A DNA stretch of 64,000 nucleotides from NCBI GenBank assembly GCA_947494545.1, contig CANLVH010000008.1:1-64000 (forward strand), given 5' to 3'. The notes beneath the pieces are model-generated. The model searched no databases. It was not told the DNA's origin and saw only the letters and a program-made list of their open reading frames with translations. This stretch comes from an uncultured Mesonia sp. (GTDB lineage Bacteria; Bacteroidota; Bacteroidia; Flavobacteriales; Flavobacteriaceae). Each line of letters begins with the position of its first letter. Position 1 is the first letter of the stretch. Of the stretch, positions 51,846 to 60,878 are shown one piece after another. The position numbers were made by a program, and so were the translations under genes.

Positions 51846-53363
51846 ATGAAAACTAAATACTATACTATTTTTTGCATATTTCTGGTTTTTGCAATTTCTG
51901 GTTGTAACGAAGATACTTTAGACCTAGAGCTCAAAGGTTCTATAACAGGAAAAGTATTAGACGAGGAGACCGGTGAGCCGATAGAGAATGTTAAAATCTC
52001 TACAAATCCAGCTTCAACAACCACCATTACAGATGAAAATGGCGAGTTTTCTTTACTCAATGTTCTTGTAGATAATTATTCGGTGCAAGCAGAGCTTGAT
52101 GGATATAGAACGGGTTTTGAACCGGTAAATGTAGTAGAAGACGGTGTAGCTCAAGTCGTAATCAATTTAGAAAGAAAAGATACAGAAAACGAACCGCCAA
52201 CACAGCCTCAACTTGTTTTTCCGGAAGATGGTGCAGAAAACATTCCGCTTGACGTGCAGTTTATCTGGGAAGCGTCAGATCCTGAAGAGGATGATATTAA
52301 TTACACCTTAAAACTGCGTAACGGAACAACTAGCGAAATGCAAGAATTCGAAATTGTAAACGATACCTCTTTTACGGTTGAAAACTTAAGTTTATCTACT
52401 AAATACTTTTGGCAAGTTTCGGCAAAAGATGATAATAGCGAGGTTGTAGAATCAGCCATAAGCGAATTTAAAACAATAACCGCTCTTGATAATCCTTTCT
52501 TTTTTGTAAAGAAAGAAGACGGCAATAATATAATTTATTCCGGCGATGCTTTAGATTCTACAGAAGAATCGGTAGATGAAAACCTGTTTCAGGTAACCGG
52601 TGAAAATACTAATAGCTTTAGACCTAGGAAAAATAATACCGTAGAAAAATTAGCTTTTTTACGCACCGTAGGAGGGGATGCCCAGCTATTTACTATGAAT
52701 TTGGATGGTACTAATATAACACAAGTTACCGCCACAGTTCCGGTAGCCGGGTTTAGATTAGAAGAAATAACCTATACTTGGTCTGATGATGGCGCTTATT
52801 TATACTATCCTTACTTTGATAAGTTATACCGCATTAATAACGATGGTAGTAACCGCACGTTAATGTATCAAACTACAAATGGTTCTCTAATCTCTGAAGT
52901 AGAAATCCCAGAATTTGATACAGATTTACTGTTGCTCAAAACTAATAACTACCAAGGTTATGATGTACGTATTTTTACTTACAGATTATCAACTAGTTCA
53001 GAAGAAACTGTAATTCTCGAAAATATTCAAGGTGCTGCCGGTTCTATAGATATTACGGCAGATGCAAGTAAAGTATTGTATTCAAGAGATATTTCGCAAA
53101 CAGAAAATCAAATTTATAGACAGTTTAAATCAAGAATGTTTTTGTATAATATGGCAACCAATTCCGCTACACAAATAGCAACAGATGTAGTTGAGGGCCA
53201 AAATGAATACCATAGCAGATTTTCTCCTACCGAGGGAGGAGTTGTTTTTACTAGGGTAAATAATAACTTTGGTGCTACACCCAAAATTTATTCTTTATTA
53301 TTTAGTGGGGACGTTGAAGATAATGAGCTCTTTACGAATGCATCTATGCCTAATTGGGAATAA
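51846..53363 (+). CDS. Lipoprotein with carboxypeptidase-regulatory, fibronectin-like and propeller-like domains in the curli operon
   Basis: The sixth gene of the curli operon, not part of the E. coli system. Lipobox AISGC (Cys20). Residues about 33-112 form a carboxypeptidase-regulatory-like domain (GKVLDEETGEPIENVKI, TDENGEFSL). About 117-212 is fibronectin III-like (PTQPQLVFPEDGAENIPLD). About 213-505 has repeated propeller-like segments (QLFTMNLDGTNITQVT, KLYRINNDGSNRTLMY) of the TolB/PD40 kind. It lies 29 bases behind csgG and before a strong terminator, so it is co-transcribed. A role in anchoring or capping the fibre is inference. Confidence 0.83.
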   Translation: MKTKYYTIFCIFLVFAISGCNEDTLDLELKGSITGKVLDEETGEPIENVKISTNPASTTTITDENGEFSLLNVLVDNYSVQAELDGYRTGFEPVNVVEDGVAQVVINLERKDTENEPPTQPQLVFPEDGAENIPLDVQFIWEASDPEEDDINYTLKLRNGTTSEMQEFEIVNDTSFTVENLSLSTKYFWQVSAKDDNSEVVESAISEFKTITALDNPFFFVKKEDGNNIIYSGDALDSTEESVDENLFQVTGENTNSFRPRKNNTVEKLAFLRTVGGDAQLFTMNLDGTNITQVTATVPVAGFRLEEITYTWSDDGAYLYYPYFDKLYRINNDGSNRTLMYQTTNGSLISEVEIPEFDTDLLLLKTNNYQGYDVRIFTYRLSTSSEETVILENIQGAAGSIDITADASKVLYSRDISQTENQIYRQFKSRMFLYNMATNSATQIATDVVEGQNEYHSRFSPTEGGVVFTRVNNNFGATPKIYSLLFSGDVEDNELFTNASMPNWE

Positions 53364-53390
53364 TTTTCACATCAATATATTTAAAAAAAG

Positions 53391-53416
53391 CGTCCTGTTT
53401 TTTCAGGACGTTTTTT
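53391..53416 (+). terminator. Terminator of the curli operon
   Basis: CGTCCTG (53391-53397) pairs with CAGGACG (53404-53410), followed by six T. Confidence 0.9.
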
Positions 53417-53422
53417 ATTGTC

Positions 53423-53430
53423 TATTTTTG
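53423..53430 (+). promoter_or_regulatory. -7 box of purM
   Basis: TATTTTTG, 20 bases before the ATG at 53451 and 7 bases behind the curli terminator. Confidence 0.5.
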
Positions 53431-53450
53431 CAACTTAATAGGTGTCAATT

Positions 53451-54629
53451 ATGAGTAAAGTAAGTAAACGTTACGCGCAAAGAGGAGTTTCTGCCGAAAA
53501 AACAGACGTGCATAATGCTATAAAAAATGTTGATAAAGGCTTGTATCCCAGAGCTTTTTGTAAAATTGTACCAGATTATCTTACCCAAGATGAAGATTAT
53601 TGCTTGATAATGCATGCAGATGGCGCAGGTACAAAATCTTCTTTAGCTTACATGTATTGGAAAGAGACGGGAGACGCAAGCGTTTGGAAAGGAATTGCCC
53701 AAGATGCCTTAGTTATGAACCTTGACGATTTACTTTGCGTAGGTGCTACAGATAATATTATGCTTTCTTCTACTATAGGAAGAAATAAAAACCGTATCCC
53801 GGGAGAGGTTATTTCCGCAATTATAAACGGTACAGAAGAATTAATAGCAGATTTAAAAAGTTACGGAATAAATATTTATTCTACGGGAGGAGAAACCGCC
53901 GATGTTGGAGATTTGGTACAAACAATAATTGTAGATTCTACGGTAACGGCCAGAATGAAACGAAAAGATGTTATAGATAATGCCAATATTCAAGACGGAG
54001 ATGTAATTGTTGGTTTAGCGTCTTTTGGAGAAGCAGTTTATGAAAAAGAATATAACGGCGGGATGGGCAGTAATGGCTTAACTTCTGCCAGACACGATGT
54101 TTTTGACAAATATTTAAAAGATAAATATCCCGAAAGTTTTGATGCCCAAATCCCGGAAGATTTGGTGTACTCCGGTTCAAAAAAATTAACAGATTCTGTA
54201 GACGGGGTGGCTTTAGATGCAGGAAAATTAGTTTTATCGCCAACTAGAACTTATGCACCTATCATCAAAAAAATATTACAAGAATACACAGCAGATAAAA
54301 TACATGGTATGGTGCATTGTAGTGGAGGTGCCCAAACCAAAATTCTGCACTTTATAGATGACTTACACGTAATTAAAGATAATCTTTTTGAAGTTCCGCC
54401 GCTGTTTAAAATGATTCAAAAAGAAAGCAAAACAGAATGGAAAGAAATGTACCAAGTTTTTAATATGGGGCATCGCATGGAACTATATGTGCCGGAAGAG
54501 CTGGCTTCTAATCTTATAAAAATTTCAAAATCTTTTGGTGTAGACGCACAAATTATTGGTAGGGTAGAGAAAGCACCCAAGAAAAAACTTACAATAAAAA
54601 GTGATTTAGGAAGTTTTTATTATGAATAA
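53451..54629 (+). CDS. purM: Phosphoribosylformylglycinamidine cyclo-ligase (AIR synthase)
   Basis: The fifth step of purine synthesis, closing the imidazole ring with ATP. The start MSKVSKRYAQRGVSAEK at 53451 fits the promoter; an ATG nine bases upstream is also open. Conserved blocks are MHADGAGTKSSLAY, CVGATDNIML, STGGETADVGD and GMVHCSGGAQTKI. At 392 residues it is longer than E. coli PurM (345), as usual for Bacteroidota. The genes around it are not purine genes. Confidence 0.88.
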   Translation: MSKVSKRYAQRGVSAEKTDVHNAIKNVDKGLYPRAFCKIVPDYLTQDEDYCLIMHADGAGTKSSLAYMYWKETGDASVWKGIAQDALVMNLDDLLCVGATDNIMLSSTIGRNKNRIPGEVISAIINGTEELIADLKSYGINIYSTGGETADVGDLVQTIIVDSTVTARMKRKDVIDNANIQDGDVIVGLASFGEAVYEKEYNGGMGSNGLTSARHDVFDKYLKDKYPESFDAQIPEDLVYSGSKKLTDSVDGVALDAGKLVLSPTRTYAPIIKKILQEYTADKIHGMVHCSGGAQTKILHFIDDLHVIKDNLFEVPPLFKMIQKESKTEWKEMYQVFNMGHRMELYVPEELASNLIKISKSFGVDAQIIGRVEKAPKKKLTIKSDLGSFYYE

Positions 54630-54653
54630 TTCACAAATAAATAAATAGAGTAG

Positions 54654-55682
54654 ATGCGCTTTATCTTTTTGTTTGCAGCCGTCTTTTTTTTTAAAATTGC
54701 AACGGCTCAAGATAGTAACCGCAGGAGCGTTCCGGTTAATGTTATTTCTCCCAAAGACGTAAAAATTTTAGTTCCTACTGGATCTTTGCTTTACTTAGAG
54801 CAAGTGGTTAATGAGCCGCCTAAACGTTCGCTATGGAAAAAAACCAATATATTAGGTTTAGATGTTAGCGAAGTTGCCTTTGTAAACTGGAATGCCGGAG
54901 GTAGTAATTCTATATCTGCTTTAATGAGCGCAGATATCAAACGCCTTTATCAACGAAAAAATATTAGGTGGAACAATGAGTTACTGGCTCGTTATGGCGT
55001 AAATAAACAAGAAGGCCAAGATTTTAGAAAAACAGATGATAATTTAGAGATTAACTCAACATTTGGCTACCGTACAGATTCTGTTTCTAACTGGTATTAT
55101 TCTGCTAAACTTAATTTTAGTACCCAATTTTCTAACGGTTACAAATATCCAGATACCTCGCAAGAAATCTCTACTATAATGGCGCCGGGTTACTTATTTC
55201 TTGGTATTGGTTCAGAATTTAATTTAGAACAAGAGAATTTCAATGCCTATCTTTCTCCTTTAACGCTTCGCTCTACATTTGTGCTCGATCAAGATTTAGC
55301 AAATCAAGGCGCGTTTGGGGTAGAGCCGGCTGTTTATGACGAAGATGGTAATCTGCTTAAAGAAGGAGAAAATACACGCACAGAGGTTGGTATTCTACTT
55401 ACTAACGAATATGCTATTCGTCTTTTTGAAAATATTCGGTTAACCAATAAATTGAGTTTATATACAGACTACCTCAATCATTTTGGAAATATTGATATAA
55501 ACTGGGAGTTACAATTCAATTTTAAAGTAAACGATTATGTTGTGGCAAAATTAGGTTCACACCTAAAATATGACGATGATATTAAAGTGCAAGAAGAAAA
55601 TGCAGAGGGAGAACTGGTAGACATTGGCCCCAAAGTACAATGGAAACAACAATTAGGTATTGGCGTAATAGTAGAACTTTAA
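54654..55682 (+). CDS. DUF3078 outer-membrane protein
   Basis: A 342-residue protein of a Bacteroidota-only family of unknown function. Signal peptide 1-18 (ends ATAQ). After a Pro-rich stretch of about 50 residues, the conserved WKKTNILGLDVSEVAFVNWNAGGSNSISALM and amphipathic strands to the C-terminus (GIGVIVEL) suggest a beta-barrel in the outer membrane. It starts 24 bases behind purM and is probably read from the same promoter. Confidence 0.85.
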   Translation: MRFIFLFAAVFFFKIATAQDSNRRSVPVNVISPKDVKILVPTGSLLYLEQVVNEPPKRSLWKKTNILGLDVSEVAFVNWNAGGSNSISALMSADIKRLYQRKNIRWNNELLARYGVNKQEGQDFRKTDDNLEINSTFGYRTDSVSNWYYSAKLNFSTQFSNGYKYPDTSQEISTIMAPGYLFLGIGSEFNLEQENFNAYLSPLTLRSTFVLDQDLANQGAFGVEPAVYDEDGNLLKEGENTRTEVGILLTNEYAIRLFENIRLTNKLSLYTDYLNHFGNIDINWELQFNFKVNDYVVAKLGSHLKYDDDIKVQEENAEGELVDIGPKVQWKQQLGIGVIVEL

Positions 55683-55760
55683 AGCTACACAATTTATTTC
55701 AATAAACTCTTCGTAAATATAAAAAACTTGTCAACTTTTTATTGTTGATAAATTTTAATA

Positions 55761-55775
55761 TACTGAATATCAGTA
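55761..55775. promoter_or_regulatory. Possible operator upstream of nrdJ
   Basis: TACTGAATATCAGTA has two perfect 6-base arms around ATA. It lies 117 bases before the nrdJ start, flanked by TTGTCAACTTT at 55729-55739 and 55791-55801. The build (arms around ATA) resembles the S24 operators, but the arms differ. No cobalamin riboswitch was recognised here. Confidence 0.45.
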
Positions 55776-55891
55776 ATTTAAAAATTAAAATTGTCAACTT
55801 TAAAAAATTAAATGTAAAAAGTGTTTGTAAATTTAGTATGTTTATCCTTTCTTAAGAAGAGAATAAACTCACCACAAAAATATAAGCACTT

Positions 55892-58435
55892 ATGAAAGTT
55901 GAAGCCAAATCTGTAACAAAAACCTACACACAAGAAGAAGCCTTTCAAGCTTCTTTAGATTATTTTAAAGGAGATGATTTAGCAGCACGCGTTTGGGTAA
56001 ATAAATATGCTTTAAAAGATTCTGAAGGTACTATTTACGAATTAACCCCTAACGATATGCACAAACGTATCGCTAAAGAAATTGCTCGGGTAGAACAAAA
56101 ATATCCCAACCCGATGTCAGAAGAAAAGGTATTTGATTTAATAAAAGACTTCAAATACATTGTGCCACAAGGAAGCCCGATGGCCGGTATCGGAAATCCG
56201 TATCAAATTGCCTCGCTTTCCAACTGTTTCGTAATTGGTAACGGCAGTAAGTCAGATTCTTATGGCGGAATAATGAAAATAGACCAAGAGCAAGTGCAAC
56301 TAATGAAGCGTCGCGGCGGTGTGGGCCACGATTTATCGCATATACGCCCAAAAGGCAGCGATGTAAAAAATTCAGCTTTAACCTCTACGGGAATTGTTCC
56401 TTTTATGGAGCGCTACTCTAACTCAACTAGAGAAGTAGCCCAAGATGGTCGCCGTGGTGCACTTATGTTGTCAGTTTCTATAAACCACCCGGATGCAGAA
56501 GATTTTATAGATGCAAAAATGGAGCAAGGTAAAGTAACCGGCGCCAATGTTTCTGTACGTATGGACGATGCTTTTATGCAAGCCGTAAAAAACGATTCTA
56601 CTTATACGCAGAAATATCCTATTTTTAGCGAATCTCCAAAAGTTACGCAAGAAATTAATGCCAGTGGCGTTTGGAAAAAAATTGTACACAACGCCTGGAA
56701 ATCTGCAGAGCCAGGTATTCTTTTTTGGGACACAATTATTAACGAATCTATCCCGGATTGTTATGCAGATTTGGGTTATGAAACCGTTTCTACCAATCCG
56801 TGTGGAGAGATTCCGCTTTGCCCTTACGATTCTTGTCGTTTGTTGGCAATCAATTTATTCTCTTATGTAGAAAATCCCTTTACGGAAAATGCCAGTTTTA
56901 ATTTTGAGTTGTTTAAAGAGCATGCTGCCTATGCGCAACGTATTATGGACGATATTATCGATTTAGAATTAGAGAAAATCGATGCTATTTTACACAAAAT
57001 AGAATCCGACCCAGAATCTACCGAAATTAAAAATACTGAAATAAACCTTTGGAGAAATATTCAGAAAAAAGCAAAAGAAGGTAGAAGAACCGGTATAGGT
57101 ATTACAGGAGAAGGAGACATGTTGGCGGCTTTAGACATTCAGTACGGCTCTAAAGAAGGTAACGCATTTTCTGTAGAAGTGCATAAAACCTTGGCTTTAG
57201 CAGCTTATCGCGGTTCGGTTTATACCGCTAAAGAACGTGGAGCCTTTGCTATTTACGACGCTAAGCGAGAAGAAAACAATCCGTTTATACAACGTCTAAA
57301 AGAAGCAGACGAAAAATTATACTACGAGATGATGGAGTATGGCCGTAGAAATATTGCTTTGCTTACCATTGCTCCAACCGGGACTACCAGTTTAATGACG
57401 CAAACCACTTCTGGTATAGAACCCGTTTTTTTACCGGTTTATAAAAGAAGAAGAAAAGTAAACCCGAACGATAAAGAAGCTCGTGTAGATTTTGTAGACG
57501 AAGTAGGAGATTCTTGGGAAGAATACGTAGTTTTTCACCACCGTTTTAAAGAGTGGATGAAAGCAAAAGGCCACGATACTGATAAAAATTATAACCAAGA
57601 AGAGTTAGACCAACTGGTAAAAACTTCTCCTTATTACAAAGCAACTTCTAACGATGTAGATTGGCTTAGCAAAGTACATATGCAAGGCGCCGTACAAAAA
57701 TGGGTAGATCACTCTATTAGTGTTACCATCAATTTGCCTAACGATGTTTCGGAAGATTTAGTTGGCCGTTTATATTTAGAAGCTTGGCAATCTGGCTGTA
57801 AAGGCGTTACCGTTTACCGCGATGGCTCCAGATCTGGCGTTTTAATTTCTAACGAAGAGAAAGAAGAAGACCAAGAAACCCTTACTTCTTTCCCAACCAA
57901 ACGTCCGGATGTATTAACGGCAGATGTTGTGCGTTTTCAAAATAATAAAGAAAAATGGATTGCCTTTTTAGGTACAATAAACGATCAACCTTACGAGATT
58001 TTTACCGGTCTTGCAGACGATGAAGACGGTATTTTAATACCACGTTGGGTAAGCAACGGTTTAATTATCAAAAACAGAAACAGCGATGGTAGCTCTCGTT
58101 ACGATTTTCAATACGAAAATAAAAGAGGTTATAAAACCACAATAGAAGGGCTCTCGCATAAATTTGATCCGGAATATTGGAATTACGCCAAACTGATTTC
58201 CAGTACCTTACGCTACGGCATGCCAATAGATAAAATTGTAGATTTAATAAATAGTTTACAATTAGACAGCCAATCTATAAACACCTGGAAAAATGGTGTG
58301 GTGCGCGCCTTAAAACGCTACGTAGAAGATGGCACGCAAGCTAAAGGTAAATGCCAATCTTGTAACTCAGACCAGTTGGTATATCAAGAAGGCTGTCTAA
58401 CATGCACCAATTGTGGCTCTTCAAAATGCGGATAA
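55892..58435 (+). CDS. nrdJ: Adenosylcobalamin-dependent ribonucleotide reductase, class II
   Basis: It reduces ribonucleotides to deoxyribonucleotides using vitamin B12 coenzyme and works with or without oxygen. The core shows GSPMAGIGNPYQIASLSNCF, NPCGEIPLCPYDSC, and APTGTTSLMTQTTSGIEPVF, the radical and redox cysteine regions. The C-terminal end has paired cysteines (CQSCNSD, CLTCTNCGSSKCG), a zinc-ribbon-like redox tail. It is 847 residues in one piece with no intein. It implies that this organism needs B12; a B12/metal-binding protein gene lies 2.4 kb downstream. Confidence 0.94.
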   Translation: MKVEAKSVTKTYTQEEAFQASLDYFKGDDLAARVWVNKYALKDSEGTIYELTPNDMHKRIAKEIARVEQKYPNPMSEEKVFDLIKDFKYIVPQGSPMAGIGNPYQIASLSNCFVIGNGSKSDSYGGIMKIDQEQVQLMKRRGGVGHDLSHIRPKGSDVKNSALTSTGIVPFMERYSNSTREVAQDGRRGALMLSVSINHPDAEDFIDAKMEQGKVTGANVSVRMDDAFMQAVKNDSTYTQKYPIFSESPKVTQEINASGVWKKIVHNAWKSAEPGILFWDTIINESIPDCYADLGYETVSTNPCGEIPLCPYDSCRLLAINLFSYVENPFTENASFNFELFKEHAAYAQRIMDDIIDLELEKIDAILHKIESDPESTEIKNTEINLWRNIQKKAKEGRRTGIGITGEGDMLAALDIQYGSKEGNAFSVEVHKTLALAAYRGSVYTAKERGAFAIYDAKREENNPFIQRLKEADEKLYYEMMEYGRRNIALLTIAPTGTTSLMTQTTSGIEPVFLPVYKRRRKVNPNDKEARVDFVDEVGDSWEEYVVFHHRFKEWMKAKGHDTDKNYNQEELDQLVKTSPYYKATSNDVDWLSKVHMQGAVQKWVDHSISVTINLPNDVSEDLVGRLYLEAWQSGCKGVTVYRDGSRSGVLISNEEKEEDQETLTSFPTKRPDVLTADVVRFQNNKEKWIAFLGTINDQPYEIFTGLADDEDGILIPRWVSNGLIIKNRNSDGSSRYDFQYENKRGYKTTIEGLSHKFDPEYWNYAKLISSTLRYGMPIDKIVDLINSLQLDSQSINTWKNGVVRALKRYVEDGTQAKGKCQSCNSDQLVYQEGCLTCTNCGSSKCG

Positions 58436-58474
58436 ACTTTTTATTAAAACAACTAAAACCAAACCAACCAAAAG

Positions 58475-58504
58475 AGTCGTCTAGAAAATAGGCGGCTTTT
58501 TTTC
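58475..58504 (+). terminator. Terminator of nrdJ
   Basis: AGTCGTC (58475-58481) pairs with GGCGGCT (58491-58497), partly by G-T pairs, with seven T behind. Confidence 0.75.
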
Positions 58505-58609
58505 TTTACGGAAAATATTCGGCTTGCTAAAATTAGGTATAGCCTTAAGAAAACTAGGGCCATAAACCCAATAATTGAAAACACATTAAAAACAATCCAG
58601 AAATAATCG

Positions 58610-58617
58610 TAAATTTG
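58610..58617 (+). promoter_or_regulatory. -7 box of prfA
   Basis: TAAATTTG, 19 bases before the ATG at 58637. Confidence 0.5.
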
Positions 58618-58636
58618 TGGTATATTTTAGAAGTAT

Positions 58637-59713
58637 ATGATAGATAAATTAAATATAGTAAAACAGCGTTTTGATGAGGTTAACGATTTGATTATCCAGC
58701 CGGATATTATTGCAGATCAAAAACGTTATGTAGAGCTTACCAAAGAATATAAAGACTTAAAAGATTTAATGACAGAGCGGGAAACTTATTTAGAGCTTAC
58801 CCAAAACATTAAAGAAGCAGAAGAGATTATTGCAGACGGCAGCGATGAAGAAATGGTAGAAATGGCAAAAATGCAGTTGGAAGATGCCAAAGAAGAATTA
58901 CCAAAATTGGAAGAGAAAATCAGAATGATGCTTATTCCAAAAGATCCGGAAGATTCTAAAAATGCGGTTGTAGAAGTGCGAGCAGGAACCGGCGGAGACG
59001 AAGCCAGTATTTTTGCGGGAGATATTTACAAAATGCTAACCAAATACTGCGAGAGCAAAGGTTGGAAGGTGAGCACAGTAGACTTTTCGGAAGGAACCAA
59101 CGGTGGTTTTAAAGAAATTCAATTTGAAGTAAGTGGCGAAGAAGTTTACGGAACTTTAAAATACGAAGCCGGTGTACATCGTGTACAACGCGTACCACAA
59201 ACCGAAACCCAAGGGCGCGTACATACCAGTGCGGCAACCGTTATGGTTTTTCCGGAAGCAGAAGAATTTGATGTAGAAATAGATCCTAAAGATGTTCGTA
59301 TAGATTATTTCTGTTCTTCCGGTCCGGGCGGGCAATCGGTTAACACTACTTATTCAGCGGTGCGTTTAACCCACGAACCTACCGGAATTGTAGCCCAATG
59401 TCAAGACCAAAAATCGCAACATAAAAACAAAGAAAAGGCCTTTAAGGTTTTACGCTCGCGATTATACGATATGGAGCTAGCCAAAAAACAAGAAGAAGAT
59501 GCTGCAAAACGAGGTTCAATGGTAACTAGCGGAGACAGAAGTGCAAAAATTAGAACATATAACTATCCGCAAGGCCGGGTAACCGATCATAGAATTAATT
59601 TAACATTATATGATTTGTCTAATATAATAAATGGCGATATTCAAAAAATTATAGACGAGCTAAAATTGGTGGCTAATACAGAAAAATTAAAAGAAGCATC
59701 AGATTCGTTTTAG
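58637..59713 (+). CDS. prfA: Peptide chain release factor 1
   Basis: It ends translation at UAA and UAG. The GGQ motif that triggers peptide release is in [20 protein letters not shown]; the codon-reading domain lies before it ([19 protein letters not shown]). An N-terminal coiled-coil region covers about 1-100. The length of 358 residues is usual for RF1. No programmed frameshift is present, which sets it apart from prfB. Confidence 0.96.
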   Translation: MIDKLNIVKQRFDEVNDLIIQPDIIADQKRYVELTKEYKDLKDLMTERETYLELTQNIKEAEEIIADGSDEEMVEMAKMQLEDAKEELPKLEEKIRMMLIPKDPEDSKNAVVEVRAGTGGDEASIFAGDIYKMLTKYCESKGWKVSTVDFSEGTNGGFKEIQFEVSGEEVYGTLKYEAGVHRVQRVPQTETQGRVHTSAATVMVFPEAEEFDVEIDPKDVRIDYFCSSGPGGQSVNTTYSAVRLTHEPTGIVAQCQDQKSQHKNKEKAFKVLRSRLYDMELAKKQEEDAAKRGSMVTSGDRSAKIRTYNYPQGRVTDHRINLTLYDLSNIINGDIQKIIDELKLVANTEKLKEASDSF

Positions 59714-59791
59714 TCAATTTCCGTGTAAACGAAAAAATCTCTACCTGTAATATTAAATTACCGCAAACCAATTGCTACTAAACCAAAGACT

Positions 59792-60610
59792 ATGACCACA
59801 AAAGAATTAGTTGAACAAATTCGTAAAAAACAATCGTTTTTATGCATTGGTTTAGATACCAATTTAGATAAAATTCCAAGTCATTTATTAGACGAGCAAG
59901 ACCCTATTTTTTCATTTAATAAAGCCATAATAGATGCCACGCAGCATTTGGCCGTGGCTTATAAACCAAACATCGCATTTTATGAAGCTTATGGTTTAAA
60001 GGGTTGGGAAGCTTTGCAAAAAACCATAGAATACCTCAATAAAAACCATCCGGAAATTTATACCATTGCAGACGCTAAACGCGGAGATATTGGCAATACT
60101 TCTGCACGTTATGCCAAGACTTTTTTTAGCAATTTAAGTTTTGATTCTGTAACGGTAGCGCCTTATATGGGAGAAGATTCTGTCGGGCCATTTTTAGAAT
60201 ATGAAAACAAACACACAATTTTATTGGCTTTAACGTCTAATCGTGGCGCATTCGATTTTCAAACCCAGAAAGTAGATGGCAGCGCTTTGTACAAAAAAGT
60301 AATTCAGACTTCTCAAACCTGGAAAAACCATCGTAATTTAATGTACGTTGTTGGCGCCACAAAAGCAGAATATTTTAAAGAAATTAGAGAAATTGCGCCC
60401 AATAATTTTTTGTTGGTTCCCGGTGTCGGCGCTCAAGGCGGAAGTTTAGAAGAAGCCTGTAAATACGGACTTAATGAGCAAATAGGATTACTCGTCAATT
60501 CTTCTCGCAGTATTATTTACGCTTCCGCGGAAGCGAACTTTGCCCAAGCAGCCGCTCAAAAAGCCAAAGAATTGCAACAAGAAATGGCCGCTATTTTAAA
60601 AAACGGCTAA
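59792..60610 (+). CDS. pyrF: Orotidine 5'-phosphate decarboxylase
   Basis: The last step of UMP synthesis. Catalytic Lys and Asp are in [28 protein letters not shown] and [11 protein letters not shown] are also conserved. The length of 272 residues and sequence mark the type 2 (mycobacterial-like) form. It contains the perfect 16-base palindrome CGCTTCCGCGGAAGCG near its end (60520-60535). It follows prfA by 78 bases, possibly in one transcript. Confidence 0.95.
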   Translation: MTTKELVEQIRKKQSFLCIGLDTNLDKIPSHLLDEQDPIFSFNKAIIDATQHLAVAYKPNIAFYEAYGLKGWEALQKTIEYLNKNHPEIYTIADAKRGDIGNTSARYAKTFFSNLSFDSVTVAPYMGEDSVGPFLEYENKHTILLALTSNRGAFDFQTQKVDGSALYKKVIQTSQTWKNHRNLMYVVGATKAEYFKEIREIAPNNFLLVPGVGAQGGSLEEACKYGLNEQIGLLVNSSRSIIYASAEANFAQAAAQKAKELQQEMAAILKNG

Positions 60611-60613
60611 GAC

Positions 60614-60638
60614 CTACAAGGTTTCTAAAACCTTGTAG
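60614..60638. repeat. Dispersed palindromic repeat, copy 1
   Basis: CTACAAGGTTT and AAACCTTGTAG pair completely around the loop CTA. It begins three bases behind the pyrF stop. A second, GC-richer copy with the same loop is at 60734-60760. No T-run follows, so it is not a standard terminator. Confidence 0.75.
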
Positions 60639-60733
60639 AACTAAAACGAAAACTACTTTTTAATATCATATTAATTTTGAAGTTTATCGGAAATAGAGTT
60701 TATTAATTATTTCTACAAAGCATCCTGATTTCT

Positions 60734-60760
60734 CCTGCAGGGTTTCTAAAACCCTGTAGG
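60734..60760. repeat. Dispersed palindromic repeat, copy 2
   Basis: CCTGCAGGGTTT pairs with AAACCCTGTAGG (one G-T pair) around the loop CTA. Same layout as copy 1 with several compensating base changes. Confidence 0.75.
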
Positions 60761-60826
60761 TCTGTTTTTAGAACACAGTTTCAATTTTCTATCGTTATCA
60801 ACTCTCTCAAAACCTTGTAAAACTTG

Positions 60827-60834
60827 TATCTTTG
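60827..60834 (+). promoter_or_regulatory. -7 box of the BtuF-like gene
   Basis: TATCTTTG, 44 bases before the ATG at 60879. Confidence 0.4.
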
Positions 60835-60878
60835 AGTGAATTTATAGCTTTGTAATTATTCAGTAAAAAGAAATCGGT

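Noticed and set aside
55683..55891. Cobalamin riboswitch or NrdR boxes before nrdJ
   Set aside because: I looked for the B12-box core and for paired NrdR-type palindromes and found no convincing match in 209 bases. A covariance search would be decisive.
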